The position numbers and the translations under genes are program-made. A stretch of DNA of 64,000 nt from Halomonas sp. HL-93 (lineage in GTDB: Bacteria; Pseudomonadota; Gammaproteobacteria; Pseudomonadales; Halomonadaceae), in NCBI RefSeq assembly GCF_900086985.1, contig NZ_LT593974.1, positions 62,001 through 126,000 on the forward strand. Direction: 5' to 3'. A model generated the notes under the pieces. The model made no database searches, was not told where the DNA came from, and saw only the letters and a program-made list of their open reading frames with translations. Position 1 is the stretch's first letter; each line of letters starts with the position of its first letter. Below are positions 1-8,737 of this stretch, piece by piece.

Positions 1-39
1 AGCGAAAGCTTTGCGCTCACGGCGTTTGAATAGCTCGAA

Positions 40-783
40 TTAGTGGCAGCGCTGGTAAATCAAATCCCACACCCCGTGACCGAGCTTTTCGCCGCGCGCT
101 TCAAACTTGGTGAGCGGTCGAAACTCCGGGCGCGGCACATAAGGTGCCGTGTCAGCGCTGGCGGTATTCTCATAGCCGGGGGCGGCGTCCATCACCTCGG
201 CCATCCACTCGGCATAAGCCTCCCAGTCGGTGGCCATGTGCAGGGTGCCGCCAGGCTTTAGGCGCGTGCGGATAAGCTCGACAAAGGCCGGCTGCACGAT
301 GCGCCGTTTATGGTGTTTTTTCTTCGGCCAGGGGTCGGGGAAAAACAGCTGTAGCGTGGTCAGCGAGCCCTCTGGCAGGCACTGTTCGAGCACCGCCAGG
401 GCATCTTCACGGTAGACGCGCAGGTTGTTGAGGCCGCGCTTATCCGCTTCATCCAGCAGCTTGCCCACGCCTGGGGCGTGTACTTCAATGCCGATAAAGT
501 CGGTTTCCGGGTGGGTTTCTGCCTGCTCAATCAGCGAATTACCCATGCCAAAGCCAATTTCCACCACGCGGTGCGCTTGGCGGCCAAAGAGCGCGTCTAA
601 GTCCTGGCGGCCGTCGGCAAGGGTAAGACCAAAACGTGGCCAAACGTCTTCTAATCCACGGTTTTGAGCCTGGGTCATACGACCAGCGCGGATAACGTAG
701 CTTTTAATACCGCGGCGGTGCAGCGGTGCATCCGCGCCTTCCGGACCGGTGGTGGGAGCACCGCTATTATGTGATTCCGTCAT
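40..783 (-). CDS. trmB: tRNA (guanine-N7-)-methyltransferase TrmB
   Basis: Protein of 247 residues. TrmB methylates N7 of guanine 46 in the variable loop of tRNA using S-adenosylmethionine. The SAM-binding motif [10 protein letters not shown] lies near residue 75, and the family signature [14 protein letters not shown] near residues 148-161. Length is typical, with a slightly long N-terminal tail rich in Gly/Pro/Thr. ATG start. It is the last gene of a likely thiS-thiG-trmB transcript, 17 bp after thiG. Function assignment is secure. Confidence 0.95.
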   Translation of the reverse strand: MTESHNSGAPTTGPEGADAPLHRRGIKSYVIRAGRMTQAQNRGLEDVWPRFGLTLADGRQDLDALFGRQAHRVVEIGFGMGNSLIEQAETHPETDFIGIEVHAPGVGKLLDEADKRGLNNLRVYREDALAVLEQCLPEGSLTTLQLFFPDPWPKKKHHKRRIVQPAFVELIRTRLKPGGTLHMATDWEAYAEWMAEVMDAAPGYENTASADTAPYVPRPEFRPLTKFEARGEKLGHGVWDLIYQRCH

Positions 784-800
784 GGTGTCTCGACAATCAG

Positions 801-1595
801 TTAACCGTTAATACGGCCAGCAAAAGGGGTAGAGGGGTCGGCCGATTGGCGGCGCGGCATGCGGCCCGCCAAGAAGGCATCGCGGCCGGCTTCCACCGCA
901 AGCTTCATGGCGTTGGCCATGCGCAACGGGTCACGGGCATGGGCAATCGCGCTGTTCAGTAATACGCCGTCGCAGCCCAGCTCCATCGCCATGGCCGCGT
1001 CTGAGGCGGTACCAATGCCGGCATCTACCAGCACCGGCACGCGGCTTTGTTCAACGATCAAGCTGACGTTGTGCGGGTTTTGAATACCGTGGCCTGAACC
1101 AATCAGCGAGCCCAGCGGCATGATGGCGCAGCAACCCATGGCTTCCAGCTCGCGTGCCACAATGGGGTCGTCGCTGGTGTAGACCATGACGTCAAAGCCG
1201 TCAGCGAGCAGCGTTTCGGCGGCCTTGAGCGTTTCGACCACATTGGGGTAGAGCGTGGCTTCGTCACCCAGTACTTCCAGCTTGACCAGATTATGGCCGT
1301 CAAGCAGCTCGCGGGCCAACCGGCAGGTGCGAACGGCGTCTTTGGCGGTGTAGCAGCCTGCGGTGTTGGGCAGCAGGGTATAGCGCTTGGGCGAGACCAC
1401 ATCCAACAGGTTGGGCGCCTCTGCATCCTGGCCCAGGTTGGTGCGGCGCACCGCAAAGGTGACGATCTCAGCGCCGCTTTGGGCAATGGCTGCGCCGGTT
1501 TCGTCGAAGTCTTTGTACTTGCCGGTGCCGACCAGCAGGCGAGAGCTGAAGTCGCGTCCGGCGATGGTGAACGGGGTGTCGGTTAGCTGGGTCAT
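801..1595 (-). CDS. thiG: Thiazole synthase ThiG
   Basis: About 264 residues. ThiG makes the thiazole phosphate of thiamine from deoxyxylulose 5-phosphate, dehydroglycine and ThiS thiocarboxylate. The sequence shows the N-terminal [12 protein letters not shown] block with the Schiff-base lysine region (VKLEVLGDE) and the phosphate-binding C-terminal [20 protein letters not shown]. The frame stays open 24 nt upstream, but the ATG at 1595 is preceded by AGAGGAAA, so that start is preferred. Lies 10 bp after thiS, its sulfur donor. Confidence 0.95.
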   Translation of the reverse strand: MTQLTDTPFTIAGRDFSSRLLVGTGKYKDFDETGAAIAQSGAEIVTFAVRRTNLGQDAEAPNLLDVVSPKRYTLLPNTAGCYTAKDAVRTCRLARELLDGHNLVKLEVLGDEATLYPNVVETLKAAETLLADGFDVMVYTSDDPIVARELEAMGCCAIMPLGSLIGSGHGIQNPHNVSLIVEQSRVPVLVDAGIGTASDAAMAMELGCDGVLLNSAIAHARDPLRMANAMKLAVEAGRDAFLAGRMPRRQSADPSTPFAGRING

Positions 1596-1605
1596 GGTAT
1601 TTCCT

Positions 1606-1827
1606 CTATCCGCCGCCAATGGCGTGGACGACTTCTATTTGATCGCCATCGGCCAAACGGGTGTCGGCAAGCTGGCTTTTGGGCACAATTTCTTCGTTGA
1701 TTTCCACGGCGATACGGCGCCCGCTTAGGCCTAGTTGTTCCACTAGGTCAGCGGCCGTCGCACCCGCAAGAAGGGAGTGCGGGTCACCGTTGAGCGTGAG
1801 CTGTATCAACTCATTAGGGGTAGACAT
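1606..1827 (-). CDS. thiS: Sulfur carrier protein ThiS
   Basis: Small ubiquitin-like protein of about 73 residues ending in the diagnostic Gly-Gly tail (AIGGG), which is adenylated and thiocarboxylated to deliver sulfur to ThiG. Residues [15 protein letters not shown] match the family core. The open frame extends to 1857; the ATG at 1827 gives the usual length but its ribosome-binding site is weak, so the start is uncertain by up to 10 codons. First gene of the thiS-thiG-trmB cluster. Confidence 0.9.
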   Translation of the reverse strand: MSTPNELIQLTLNGDPHSLLAGATAADLVEQLGLSGRRIAVEINEEIVPKSQLADTRLADGDQIEVVHAIGGG

Positions 1828-1967
1828 AAACTGGGCGCGTCCCATTGTGTGCAACAAAACGTGTGGGCTAAACGTCCTCTATTGTAGCGGTTTCGAGCCG
1901 CTCAAGGTATGTGGCAAGGTTAAACAGTGCAGCAAAATTGCCCAGAAAGTGCAGAAAGGAGACAGAC

Positions 1968-2360
1968 GTGCAGCAGGCAGATAAAGCGTGGTGGTGTGGC
2001 GTCGCCATTTCGGGTGCGCTAATGGTCATGTTGGGCGCTTACGCCGCCCACGGCCTGGAGGCGCGTGCCGGTGCCGAAATGGTCAGCGCGGTAGAAACCG
2101 GCGTACGCTACCAAGCGTGGCATACGCTGGCCATGCTGGCGGTGTTGGTATGGCGTGGAAGTACCCCAATAGCTGGCCAGCGTTGGGTACTGGCGTTTTG
2201 GGCGCTGGGCATCGCGGCCTTTTCAGGCTCGCTGTACCTGATGGCGTTGGCGGGGCTGAACCTGGGTATCGTTACCCCCATAGGTGGGCTTTTGCTAATG
2301 ATCGGCTGGCTGGCATTGGGGGTGGTGGCGATGCTCGCTCACCTACCCACTAACCATTAA
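1968..2360 (+). CDS. DUF423 family membrane protein
   Basis: About 130 residues, with four predicted membrane helices and the family signature GAYAAHGLEAR near the N-terminus and GIVTPIGGLLLMIGW near the C-terminus. DUF423 (YgdD-type) proteins are inner-membrane proteins of unknown function. I choose the GTG at 1968 because AAAGGAG lies six bases upstream; the frame is open to 1911, but that extension is basic and unlike the family. It overlaps the convergent PilZ gene by four bases. Confidence 0.85.
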   Translation: MQQADKAWWCGVAISGALMVMLGAYAAHGLEARAGAEMVSAVETGVRYQAWHTLAMLAVLVWRGSTPIAGQRWVLAFWALGIAAFSGSLYLMALAGLNLGIVTPIGGLLLMIGWLALGVVAMLAHLPTNH

Positions 2361-4090
2361 ACCTTTAGCACACTCACCCCATAATCCAAAGGGTTGACGA
2401 TGCCCTCAAGCTTGCCAATCTGCGATATGTCGTCTTGGGTGATAACGCTATGGATGTTGGTGTCAGGAAAGCGTAAGTTTTTGACGACGTTAACCTGACT
2501 TGGCATGCCTTTGCTGTTGATATCCATGACCCAGGCAAGAAAGCCGCCCGAGAACTTGGCTAAGCTACCAATGGGGTACAAGCCATATACTTGGATGTAC
2601 TCCACTAACACTGTCTTGTCGTAGGCCGTCCCGGTCTCATTAATCCTGCGGTAGGCGTCAATCGGTGGGCGTGGAGGTACCCCGTTTCGCGCGTGAAGGA
2701 GTTTGTTAATCGCCTTGATCAAAGAGACTAGACGAACGACCTCCGACAGTTCTTCACCACGCTTGCCTGCCGGATAGCCCGAGCCATCCAGGCGTTCGTT
2801 GGCATTCTCAATCACGTCTCGGCACGTGGGGCTGGGCTCCCAGCCTAGCTCACTCAGCTTACTGCGTAATGTTGCCACATGGCCGCTAAGGATGTCCTTT
2901 TGGGCGGGGCTCATATTGATCTTGAGTGATGGAAGGTCCGCGCTGATCAGCATTGGCTTGCCCATGGTGTGTAATAAGGCCCCCAGAACAGCCTCACGCA
3001 CCTTAGCGTCATGCGGGTCGCGGGTTAACATGATGTCAGTCAGCTGTCCGGCGACTTGCACGGCGTGTCTTACCCAGTCTGGCTCATTGCGTAAAAACGC
3101 CAGGGCATAGAGAAATGTTTTACGATCCTGCTGTACAAGGTAACGCAGGGTATCAACGCAATCGTAAAAAATATCGGCCGGAAACAGTTGGCGAGTCTTC
3201 ATGTACATCAGCCCCACTTGCAGCTGATGTGATATGTCCATCACACCTCGTTCCATGGGGGTTTGGCGAGCGCGTTTATCACGTTCCTGGGCTTCTCGTT
3301 GCTGGATTTTCTTCTCCTTGGTACCAGGAATAAACAGGGGGGAGTGATAAACCATTTTGTCATTCGTTCCGGTACGGTAGGCGGCCTCTCGTTCTGACTC
3401 ATTCACGTAGTGGTACAGCATTTCAGCCTGAGATGTCGAAAGATTGTAAAAATGAATACCGACCGCCGCATAGCCATGATTACCGAAAGGACGTATATGG
3501 CGGATTTTGCCTTCGGCAAAAAAAATATCACCGTTGGGAAACTCCAGCGTCACCCCGGGAATTACCTGATCGACATCAATGGCGACACTTTCCGCTAGAT
3601 CAATGTCGACCATGCAACCGCCGATAGACAGGTTACGTAGCCTGCCCGGCACAGTGAGCTCATGTGGATAAACCTCGATACCGACACGGGTCTGCATACC
3701 CAAAATGAACGGGATACGAACAGAACCTCGGTTCTCTTTGACGAAAACCGAATCCGGCAACTGGCACTCCAAGCGATACAAGGTACTGTCTGCTTTGAGC
3801 AGTTTGACGGCGACATTGCTCAAGCTGTAGGTCTCGCGTTCAATCGCGTGATGTCCTTTCAGCGCCTCCAAGTCAAAGCTTAGGCTGTCGCAGGTTAAGT
3901 AGCGCTCGATATCCGCTCCGGCGTATTCCACTTCCAGCACCATGCGGCCGTTACCCAGGTTCAGCTCAATCACCTCGGCCTTCAGGGCATAGGGCATATT
4001 CCTGGAATAAATAGATAGCTCGTGGGTATGCTGAAGCAGTGAGCGAATCACGCTTGCTGAGGGGTTTTCATGCAGGGTAGGAACCGTCAT
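2357..4090 (-). CDS. PilZ domain protein with degenerate HD-GYP domain
   Basis: 577 residues, soluble. An N-terminal YcgR-like region precedes a PilZ domain (SVRIPF near 122, LRNLSIGGCMVD near 151), which normally binds cyclic di-GMP. The C-terminal half resembles HD-GYP phosphodiesterases: LLHTMGK stands where HDIGK is expected, and NERLDGSGYP where HERxDGxGYP is expected. The metal-binding His/Asp pair and another His are therefore replaced, and catalysis is doubtful. Inference: a c-di-GMP effector rather than an enzyme. ATG start; monocistronic. Confidence 0.8.
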   Translation of the reverse strand: MTVPTLHENPSASVIRSLLQHTHELSIYSRNMPYALKAEVIELNLGNGRMVLEVEYAGADIERYLTCDSLSFDLEALKGHHAIERETYSLSNVAVKLLKADSTLYRLECQLPDSVFVKENRGSVRIPFILGMQTRVGIEVYPHELTVPGRLRNLSIGGCMVDIDLAESVAIDVDQVIPGVTLEFPNGDIFFAEGKIRHIRPFGNHGYAAVGIHFYNLSTSQAEMLYHYVNESEREAAYRTGTNDKMVYHSPLFIPGTKEKKIQQREAQERDKRARQTPMERGVMDISHQLQVGLMYMKTRQLFPADIFYDCVDTLRYLVQQDRKTFLYALAFLRNEPDWVRHAVQVAGQLTDIMLTRDPHDAKVREAVLGALLHTMGKPMLISADLPSLKINMSPAQKDILSGHVATLRSKLSELGWEPSPTCRDVIENANERLDGSGYPAGKRGEELSEVVRLVSLIKAINKLLHARNGVPPRPPIDAYRRINETGTAYDKTVLVEYIQVYGLYPIGSLAKFSGGFLAWVMDINSKGMPSQVNVVKNLRFPDTNIHSVITQDDISQIGKLEGIVNPLDYGVSVLKV

Positions 4091-4399
4091 TAAAAAAGCC
4101 TCAGTTATTAATTATTATTTGCCTACTTTAAGATATAGGTCTTTTTCTTTAATAGGAAAGACTATATAGACTTTAAGTAGCAGGGCAATCACTCCCACTG
4201 TAAATTTTTGTCCCTCAGATACAATGGAGTTCCAAGGGAGGGGGGCTCGTCAATATGAAACCTGCGGTATCCATTGAGATGGTCACGGCTACTATTTCTT
4301 GGCGATTATTTTGCCAATATTTAATACAGACCTCGACATAGCCTGGCTTGAAATGAGGATGAGTGCTTGTTTTTTGTATTGTCTGCAGTCAAGCCTTAC
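4091..4399. other. Intergenic region without a convincing gene
   Basis: About 310 bp, AT-rich towards the PilZ gene, probably holding the PilZ gene promoter on the minus strand. A 29-codon plus-strand frame from 4255 follows a purine-rich stretch resembling a ribosome-binding site, but nothing in it is recognisable, so I do not call it a gene. No clear hairpin terminator is visible. Confidence 0.4.
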
Positions 4400-5155
4400 T
4401 CACGCGATCAGCATGCGCAGCGGCATCCATAGGCCCATTGCCACCATCACCAGGTTTTCGGTCAGCGATACAAAGCCTAGCGGTACGTTGCTGTTGCCGC
4501 CCACGCAGGCGCATTTGAGTTCGCGCTTGTCGATGTATACCGCTTTGAACACGGATGCCGCTCCGACGGTACCTACGAACAGCGCCAACGGTGCGGCGAG
4601 CCAAATAAGCGCTCCGGCAAGCATCAGCAGACCCGCGAGTGTTTCGGCGTAGGGATACAGGTAGCTGTAGGGGACGTAGCGCTGGGCAAGCAAATCGTAG
4701 TTGAGAAACATATTGCTGAAGCTTTCCACGTCTTGCAGCTTTTGCAGACCCAGCAGGACCATCGCTGTGGCAACGGCGTACTCGGGCATACGCGCTGTGA
4801 ATAGCGCGCCCTGGGCGGCCCAACTAATCGCAAAGCCAATCAGCAGCGCAGTAGCGAAAATCGCCAGTACCGGGCGGTAGGTCGTGCCCTTGGTGTTAGG
4901 CACGCTCATCCCCAGGTGCTTACGCAACGCCTCATAACCGCCGATGCGTTCATCGCCGATATATACCTGGGGCGTGGTGTCGACGTTCTCCCGGGCTTTG
5001 AAGGCGTCGATTTCATCACGTGAAGTTAGGGGGTGGTCATCCACCTCAAAGCCTTTGCGCTTAAGTAAATCAACGGTCTTTAAGCCAAACGGGCACAAAT
5101 GATCGGCGGTTTTCATCCGGTAAACCCGCGCGGTTTGCTGCGTTGATGGTGCCAC
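4400..5155 (-). CDS. Glutaredoxin-like domain fused to a MauE/DoxX-type membrane domain
   Basis: 251 residues. Residues 1-85 form a glutaredoxin fold with a CPFG active site (a single cysteine, monothiol-like) and the cis-Pro TTPQVYIGDERIGGYE block. Residues 95-251 hold four membrane helices ending in KCACVGGNSNVPLGFVSLTE, characteristic of MauE-family redox membrane proteins. Inference: membrane-bound thiol-disulfide exchange, with the two cysteines of CAC as likely partners. GTG start with GGGAGG six bases upstream. Substrate unknown. Confidence 0.75.
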   Translation of the reverse strand: MAPSTQQTARVYRMKTADHLCPFGLKTVDLLKRKGFEVDDHPLTSRDEIDAFKARENVDTTPQVYIGDERIGGYEALRKHLGMSVPNTKGTTYRPVLAIFATALLIGFAISWAAQGALFTARMPEYAVATAMVLLGLQKLQDVESFSNMFLNYDLLAQRYVPYSYLYPYAETLAGLLMLAGALIWLAAPLALFVGTVGAASVFKAVYIDKRELKCACVGGNSNVPLGFVSLTENLVMVAMGLWMPLRMLIA

Positions 5156-5267
5156 GGCAACCTCCCTATTGATGCTTTCACTAGGCTATAAGCGTAGTGC
5201 CTGGGGTTGCCTTTAGGTCAAGTTTTGGTAGGTAGTTATAGTTTAGAGGTGAGTTGGCGGCTCGTTT

Positions 5268-7757
5268 TTACGCAATGCCGCCTGCGAGTAACGCCATGGA
5301 AAACGTTTCTACTGGGACAGGACGGCCAAACAGAAAACCCTGGTAAATACTGCACCCTAAGTTGGCAAGTACCATGCGCTGGTCTTCGGTTTCCACGCCT
5401 TCGGCAATGACACCCAGCCCCAGGCTCTCGGCGAGCGCCACGATGGTGGCCGCTATCGGAGTGGCCTGCATGTCCCGGGTTAAATCCCTGACGAAGGTAA
5501 TGTCGATTTTCAGCGTATCCAGCGGTAACAGCTTGAGGTAAGCAAGGGAGGAATAGCCGGTGCCGAAATCATCCAGCGCAAAGCTGACGCCTCTTTGCTG
5601 CAGCTGCTGCATTTTGTGGATGGTGCCATCGGGGTCGCTCAGCAGTAGCGATTCGGTAAGCTCCAGCGTCAATCGCTCAGCGGGCGCATCATACTGCTTG
5701 ATGACCGCCAGCACCTGGTCGGCAAAATCGGGCTGCTGAAACTGGCGAATACTGACGTTCAACGACAGTTTTAAATGGCGAAAGGCGGGTTGATGGCGCC
5801 ACTCCCCCAGCAGGCGGCAGCCCTCCTTCAATACCCAATCCCCGAGTGGCAGAATAAGCCCCGTTTCTTCGGCCACGGGAATAAAGCGGCCGGGTGAAAT
5901 CATGCCGCGTTCCGGGTGCTGCCAGCGTACAAGCGCCTCGGCGCCGATCACCTGCCGATGGAGGTCTACCTGCGGCTGCAGGTAGAGGCACAGTTCGTCG
6001 TGGTCAATGGCGTATTTCAGCTCGCGCTCAAGGGTCAGGCGCTCTTCCAGTTCATCTTCTTGCGCCTGCTGAAAGAACTGGGGCTTTCCATCCCGCTGGC
6101 GCTTGGCTTCCAGCAGTGCCAGGCCCGCCCGCTTGAACAGCTGGGCGGCCGGTGCGCTTTCCTGAGAGCGGAAAACGAGCATCCCCACGTTGAGTCGGCA
6201 GGGATAGGTGTGGCCCTGAAGTAGATAGTCAGCCGTCAGCGCGGTGATGATCGCGTTGATGCGCTGCTGCGTTTCGCGCTCGCCACCGGCGCAGTCGCGG
6301 GCGGCAAGCTCGCCTACCAGCGCGAATTCGTTGCCATCCAGGCGTGCTACGTATAGTCCGGCTCCCGACCATTGGTGCAGTCGCCTGCCCAACTGACGCA
6401 GCAGTTCGTCGCCAATGTCCTGGCCCAGACTGTCATTGAGTACCTTGAAGCGGTCAATATCGAGCAGCGCCAGAAAGGCATGCGCGTCGGGTGAGGCGGG
6501 ATGTTGGGCGAACGCGGCTAAGTGTTCCTGCAGCGCCCGGCGGTTGGGGAGCTCCGTGAGCATGTCGTGGTAGGCGAGGTAGCCAATGCGCTGCTGGTCG
6601 CGCTGCTCTTTTGAGCGGTCGCTTAAGAGCGCGACATAATCGCGGTCGTCGCTATTCGCATAGGTGACCCGGCTGACGTTCAGCCACGCCGGGAACCCGG
6701 TACCGTCCGCCCGCAGGGCAGTGATCATCCCACCCCACTGGCCTTTTTCATCCAATGCCTCGCGGATGTGCTGACTCAGCGTCTGGCTATTCTCGGCGTA
6801 GGCAAGCTTTGATACGGACAGCCCCATCAATTGATCCGAACGCAGCCCTACCTGGCGTTCAAACGCCGCGTTGCATAGGCGAATACGGGCCTGCTCGTCC
6901 AGCAGGATCACGCAATCCTGAAGCGAGGAGACGACTTCCAGTAGTCTGGTGTGGGTCATGTGTTCATGGCGTTCGCTGGCCTGAAGCCGCCGTTGCACGC
7001 GGGTCGCTATCAAGGTGAGTAGGGCGGTCATTACCGCCACACCGCTGATCAGGTAGATAAGCCAGTGAGAGGCGGGTGATGAAGACGGGGTGTTGGCGGC
7101 CTCCGGCAAGGGTAAAAACCAGGCGGCCTGCATGGCGACATAATGCATGCCGCATACCGCAATGGAAACGCACAGGGCGGCAATGAAAGCGCAGGTTCGG
7201 GAGCGTTGCATGCCCCACTCATGCTGGCAGAGGCGGTAGGCGTAGACGCTCAGCATCCCCAAGCCGATCGCCACGAGCAGCGACACCAGGAAAAGGCCCA
7301 GGGCGTGATACAGCTCGGCGGGCGCCCGCATCGCGGCCATGCCGCTATAGTGCATTACCCCGATACCCAGCCCGAGGCTTAGCCCGGCCAGCATCAGGGC
7401 GCGATGTGAAGGGGCATCGCGGGCAAGTACCTGCATGGCAATAAAGCTGCCAAGAATGGCGGGAATGATCGACAGTAAGGTAGGCACCGGTGCGTGGCTG
7501 ACCTGAAAATCAAGCCGGTAGGCATGCATGCCGATAAAGTGCATGCTCCAAACGCCCAGCCCCATGGCGCTGGCCCCTGCCCAGAGCCAGGCACGCCGCC
7601 ACGCCGGGTGTGAGCCTTTGCTCACCAGCTTGATGATATCCAATCCCGCGTAGGATGCCGCCAGCGCCACCAGCCATGAGAGCAATACCAGCGAGGCGGC
7701 GTGCTCCCCCTGAATGGCATTCAAGGATTGAGGATCGGGCAAGATATTGAATGGCAT
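5268..7757 (-). CDS. MHYT-PAS-GGDEF-EAL membrane signalling protein
   Basis: 829 residues. An N-terminal seven-helix MHYT sensor carries three repeats (MHFIGM, MHYSGM, MHYVAM; the family is proposed to bind metal or a diatomic gas), followed by PAS, GGDEF and EAL domains. The GGDEF site reads DGNEF, so cyclase activity is probably lost, while the EAL domain keeps EALVR, LTESLLL, LDDFGTGYSSL and EGVET, consistent with an active c-di-GMP phosphodiesterase. ATG start; separated from the downstream fusion gene by about 110 bp. Confidence 0.9.
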   Translation of the reverse strand: MPFNILPDPQSLNAIQGEHAASLVLLSWLVALAASYAGLDIIKLVSKGSHPAWRRAWLWAGASAMGLGVWSMHFIGMHAYRLDFQVSHAPVPTLLSIIPAILGSFIAMQVLARDAPSHRALMLAGLSLGLGIGVMHYSGMAAMRAPAELYHALGLFLVSLLVAIGLGMLSVYAYRLCQHEWGMQRSRTCAFIAALCVSIAVCGMHYVAMQAAWFLPLPEAANTPSSSPASHWLIYLISGVAVMTALLTLIATRVQRRLQASERHEHMTHTRLLEVVSSLQDCVILLDEQARIRLCNAAFERQVGLRSDQLMGLSVSKLAYAENSQTLSQHIREALDEKGQWGGMITALRADGTGFPAWLNVSRVTYANSDDRDYVALLSDRSKEQRDQQRIGYLAYHDMLTELPNRRALQEHLAAFAQHPASPDAHAFLALLDIDRFKVLNDSLGQDIGDELLRQLGRRLHQWSGAGLYVARLDGNEFALVGELAARDCAGGERETQQRINAIITALTADYLLQGHTYPCRLNVGMLVFRSQESAPAAQLFKRAGLALLEAKRQRDGKPQFFQQAQEDELEERLTLERELKYAIDHDELCLYLQPQVDLHRQVIGAEALVRWQHPERGMISPGRFIPVAEETGLILPLGDWVLKEGCRLLGEWRHQPAFRHLKLSLNVSIRQFQQPDFADQVLAVIKQYDAPAERLTLELTESLLLSDPDGTIHKMQQLQQRGVSFALDDFGTGYSSLAYLKLLPLDTLKIDITFVRDLTRDMQATPIAATIVALAESLGLGVIAEGVETEDQRMVLANLGCSIYQGFLFGRPVPVETFSMALLAGGIA

Positions 7758-7960
7758 CTAAATACGAACAACCCATTATGTATTGTAAAAATCAGCTGTA
7801 CTGGCAGTAACGCTGGCGTGGTGATGGGTCGCTGGGGCGATGGGCAAAAAATTGCCCGCTTAACGCCATTGGAGACTAACATGAATAACGCCCCAGCGGC
7901 GTCGTTACACCGTTGGGGCGTCAGAGAAGGCGGTTCAACGCAGGGGGGTTGACGGCGGGG

Positions 7961-8728
7961 TCAGAACATCAGCTTGACGCCCGCGACGACGCCGGTATCT
8001 TCGGTGCTGTCGCCGCTGGCGCGGGACAGGTCGGCGGTGTCGCCGTATTCTTTCTCCCAGTAGGCACCCACGTAAGGGGCGATCCGGCGGGTCACTTCAT
8101 AGCCTAGACGTAGCCCGGTGCGAACCGAGTTAAGCCCTTCGCCGACGCCAAATTCTTCCACCTCACTGGCGGCCACGGCAATTTCCGTGCGCGGCTGCAG
8201 ATAAAGCCGTTGGGTCAGGCGTAAATCGTATTCGCCTTCAAAACTTGCCGCCACGTCACCTTCATCGCTGACTTGCATGGCCAGGTCGGTTTCAATGCCG
8301 TAGGGCATCACGCCTTGCAGGCCCACCACCCCGTAGGTGCGTTCGGCATGGTCATCAGAAAATACGCCGCCCTGGTAGCCCACACCGCCCTGTAACTCCC
8401 AAAAGTCCGCAACCAGGCGGCTATACAGGAGTTCCAGAGACTCAAACTCGGCGTCTTCGCCGTCGCCCTGGACGTTCTCGCCTTCCGATTTGAGGTACAC
8501 GCGATTGATATCGCCGCCGTACCAGCCTTGGAAGTCCCATACCACCGCCTCTGGGCCCTTGTCGGGTACGGTGTATTCCAGTCGGTCGAACAGACCCATG
8601 CCCATGTTGTGTTCCTGCATGGGCGCGGGCCAGTCATCCGGGGCGTCGTAGCCGTCTTCGGCGTGTGCTGTGGCGGCGGCCAAGGCCAGCAATGTGCTGG
8701 CAAAGGTTACGTAGCGTTTGGCGTTCAT
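7961..8728 (-). CDS. copB: Copper resistance outer-membrane protein CopB
   Basis: 255 residues with a Sec signal peptide (cleavage after ATAHA, near residue 23). The mature part is a beta-barrel ending in phenylalanine, with alternating strands such as YLQPRTEIAVAASEVEEFGVGEGL typical of CopB/PcoB. It is thought to act at the outer membrane in copper sequestration. A strong AAGGAGG precedes the ATG. The start lies 9 bp after copA, so the two are cotranscribed. It lacks the long Met/His-rich N-terminus of some homologues. Confidence 0.92.
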   Translation of the reverse strand: MNAKRYVTFASTLLALAAATAHAEDGYDAPDDWPAPMQEHNMGMGLFDRLEYTVPDKGPEAVVWDFQGWYGGDINRVYLKSEGENVQGDGEDAEFESLELLYSRLVADFWELQGGVGYQGGVFSDDHAERTYGVVGLQGVMPYGIETDLAMQVSDEGDVAASFEGEYDLRLTQRLYLQPRTEIAVAASEVEEFGVGEGLNSVRTGLRLGYEVTRRIAPYVGAYWEKEYGDTADLSRASGDSTEDTGVVAGVKLMF

Positions 8729-8737
8729 ATGGCCTCC

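Noticed and set aside
4255..4344. 29-codon frame after a GGAGG-like stretch
   Set aside because: Too short, no recognisable features, and no supporting promoter or neighbour.
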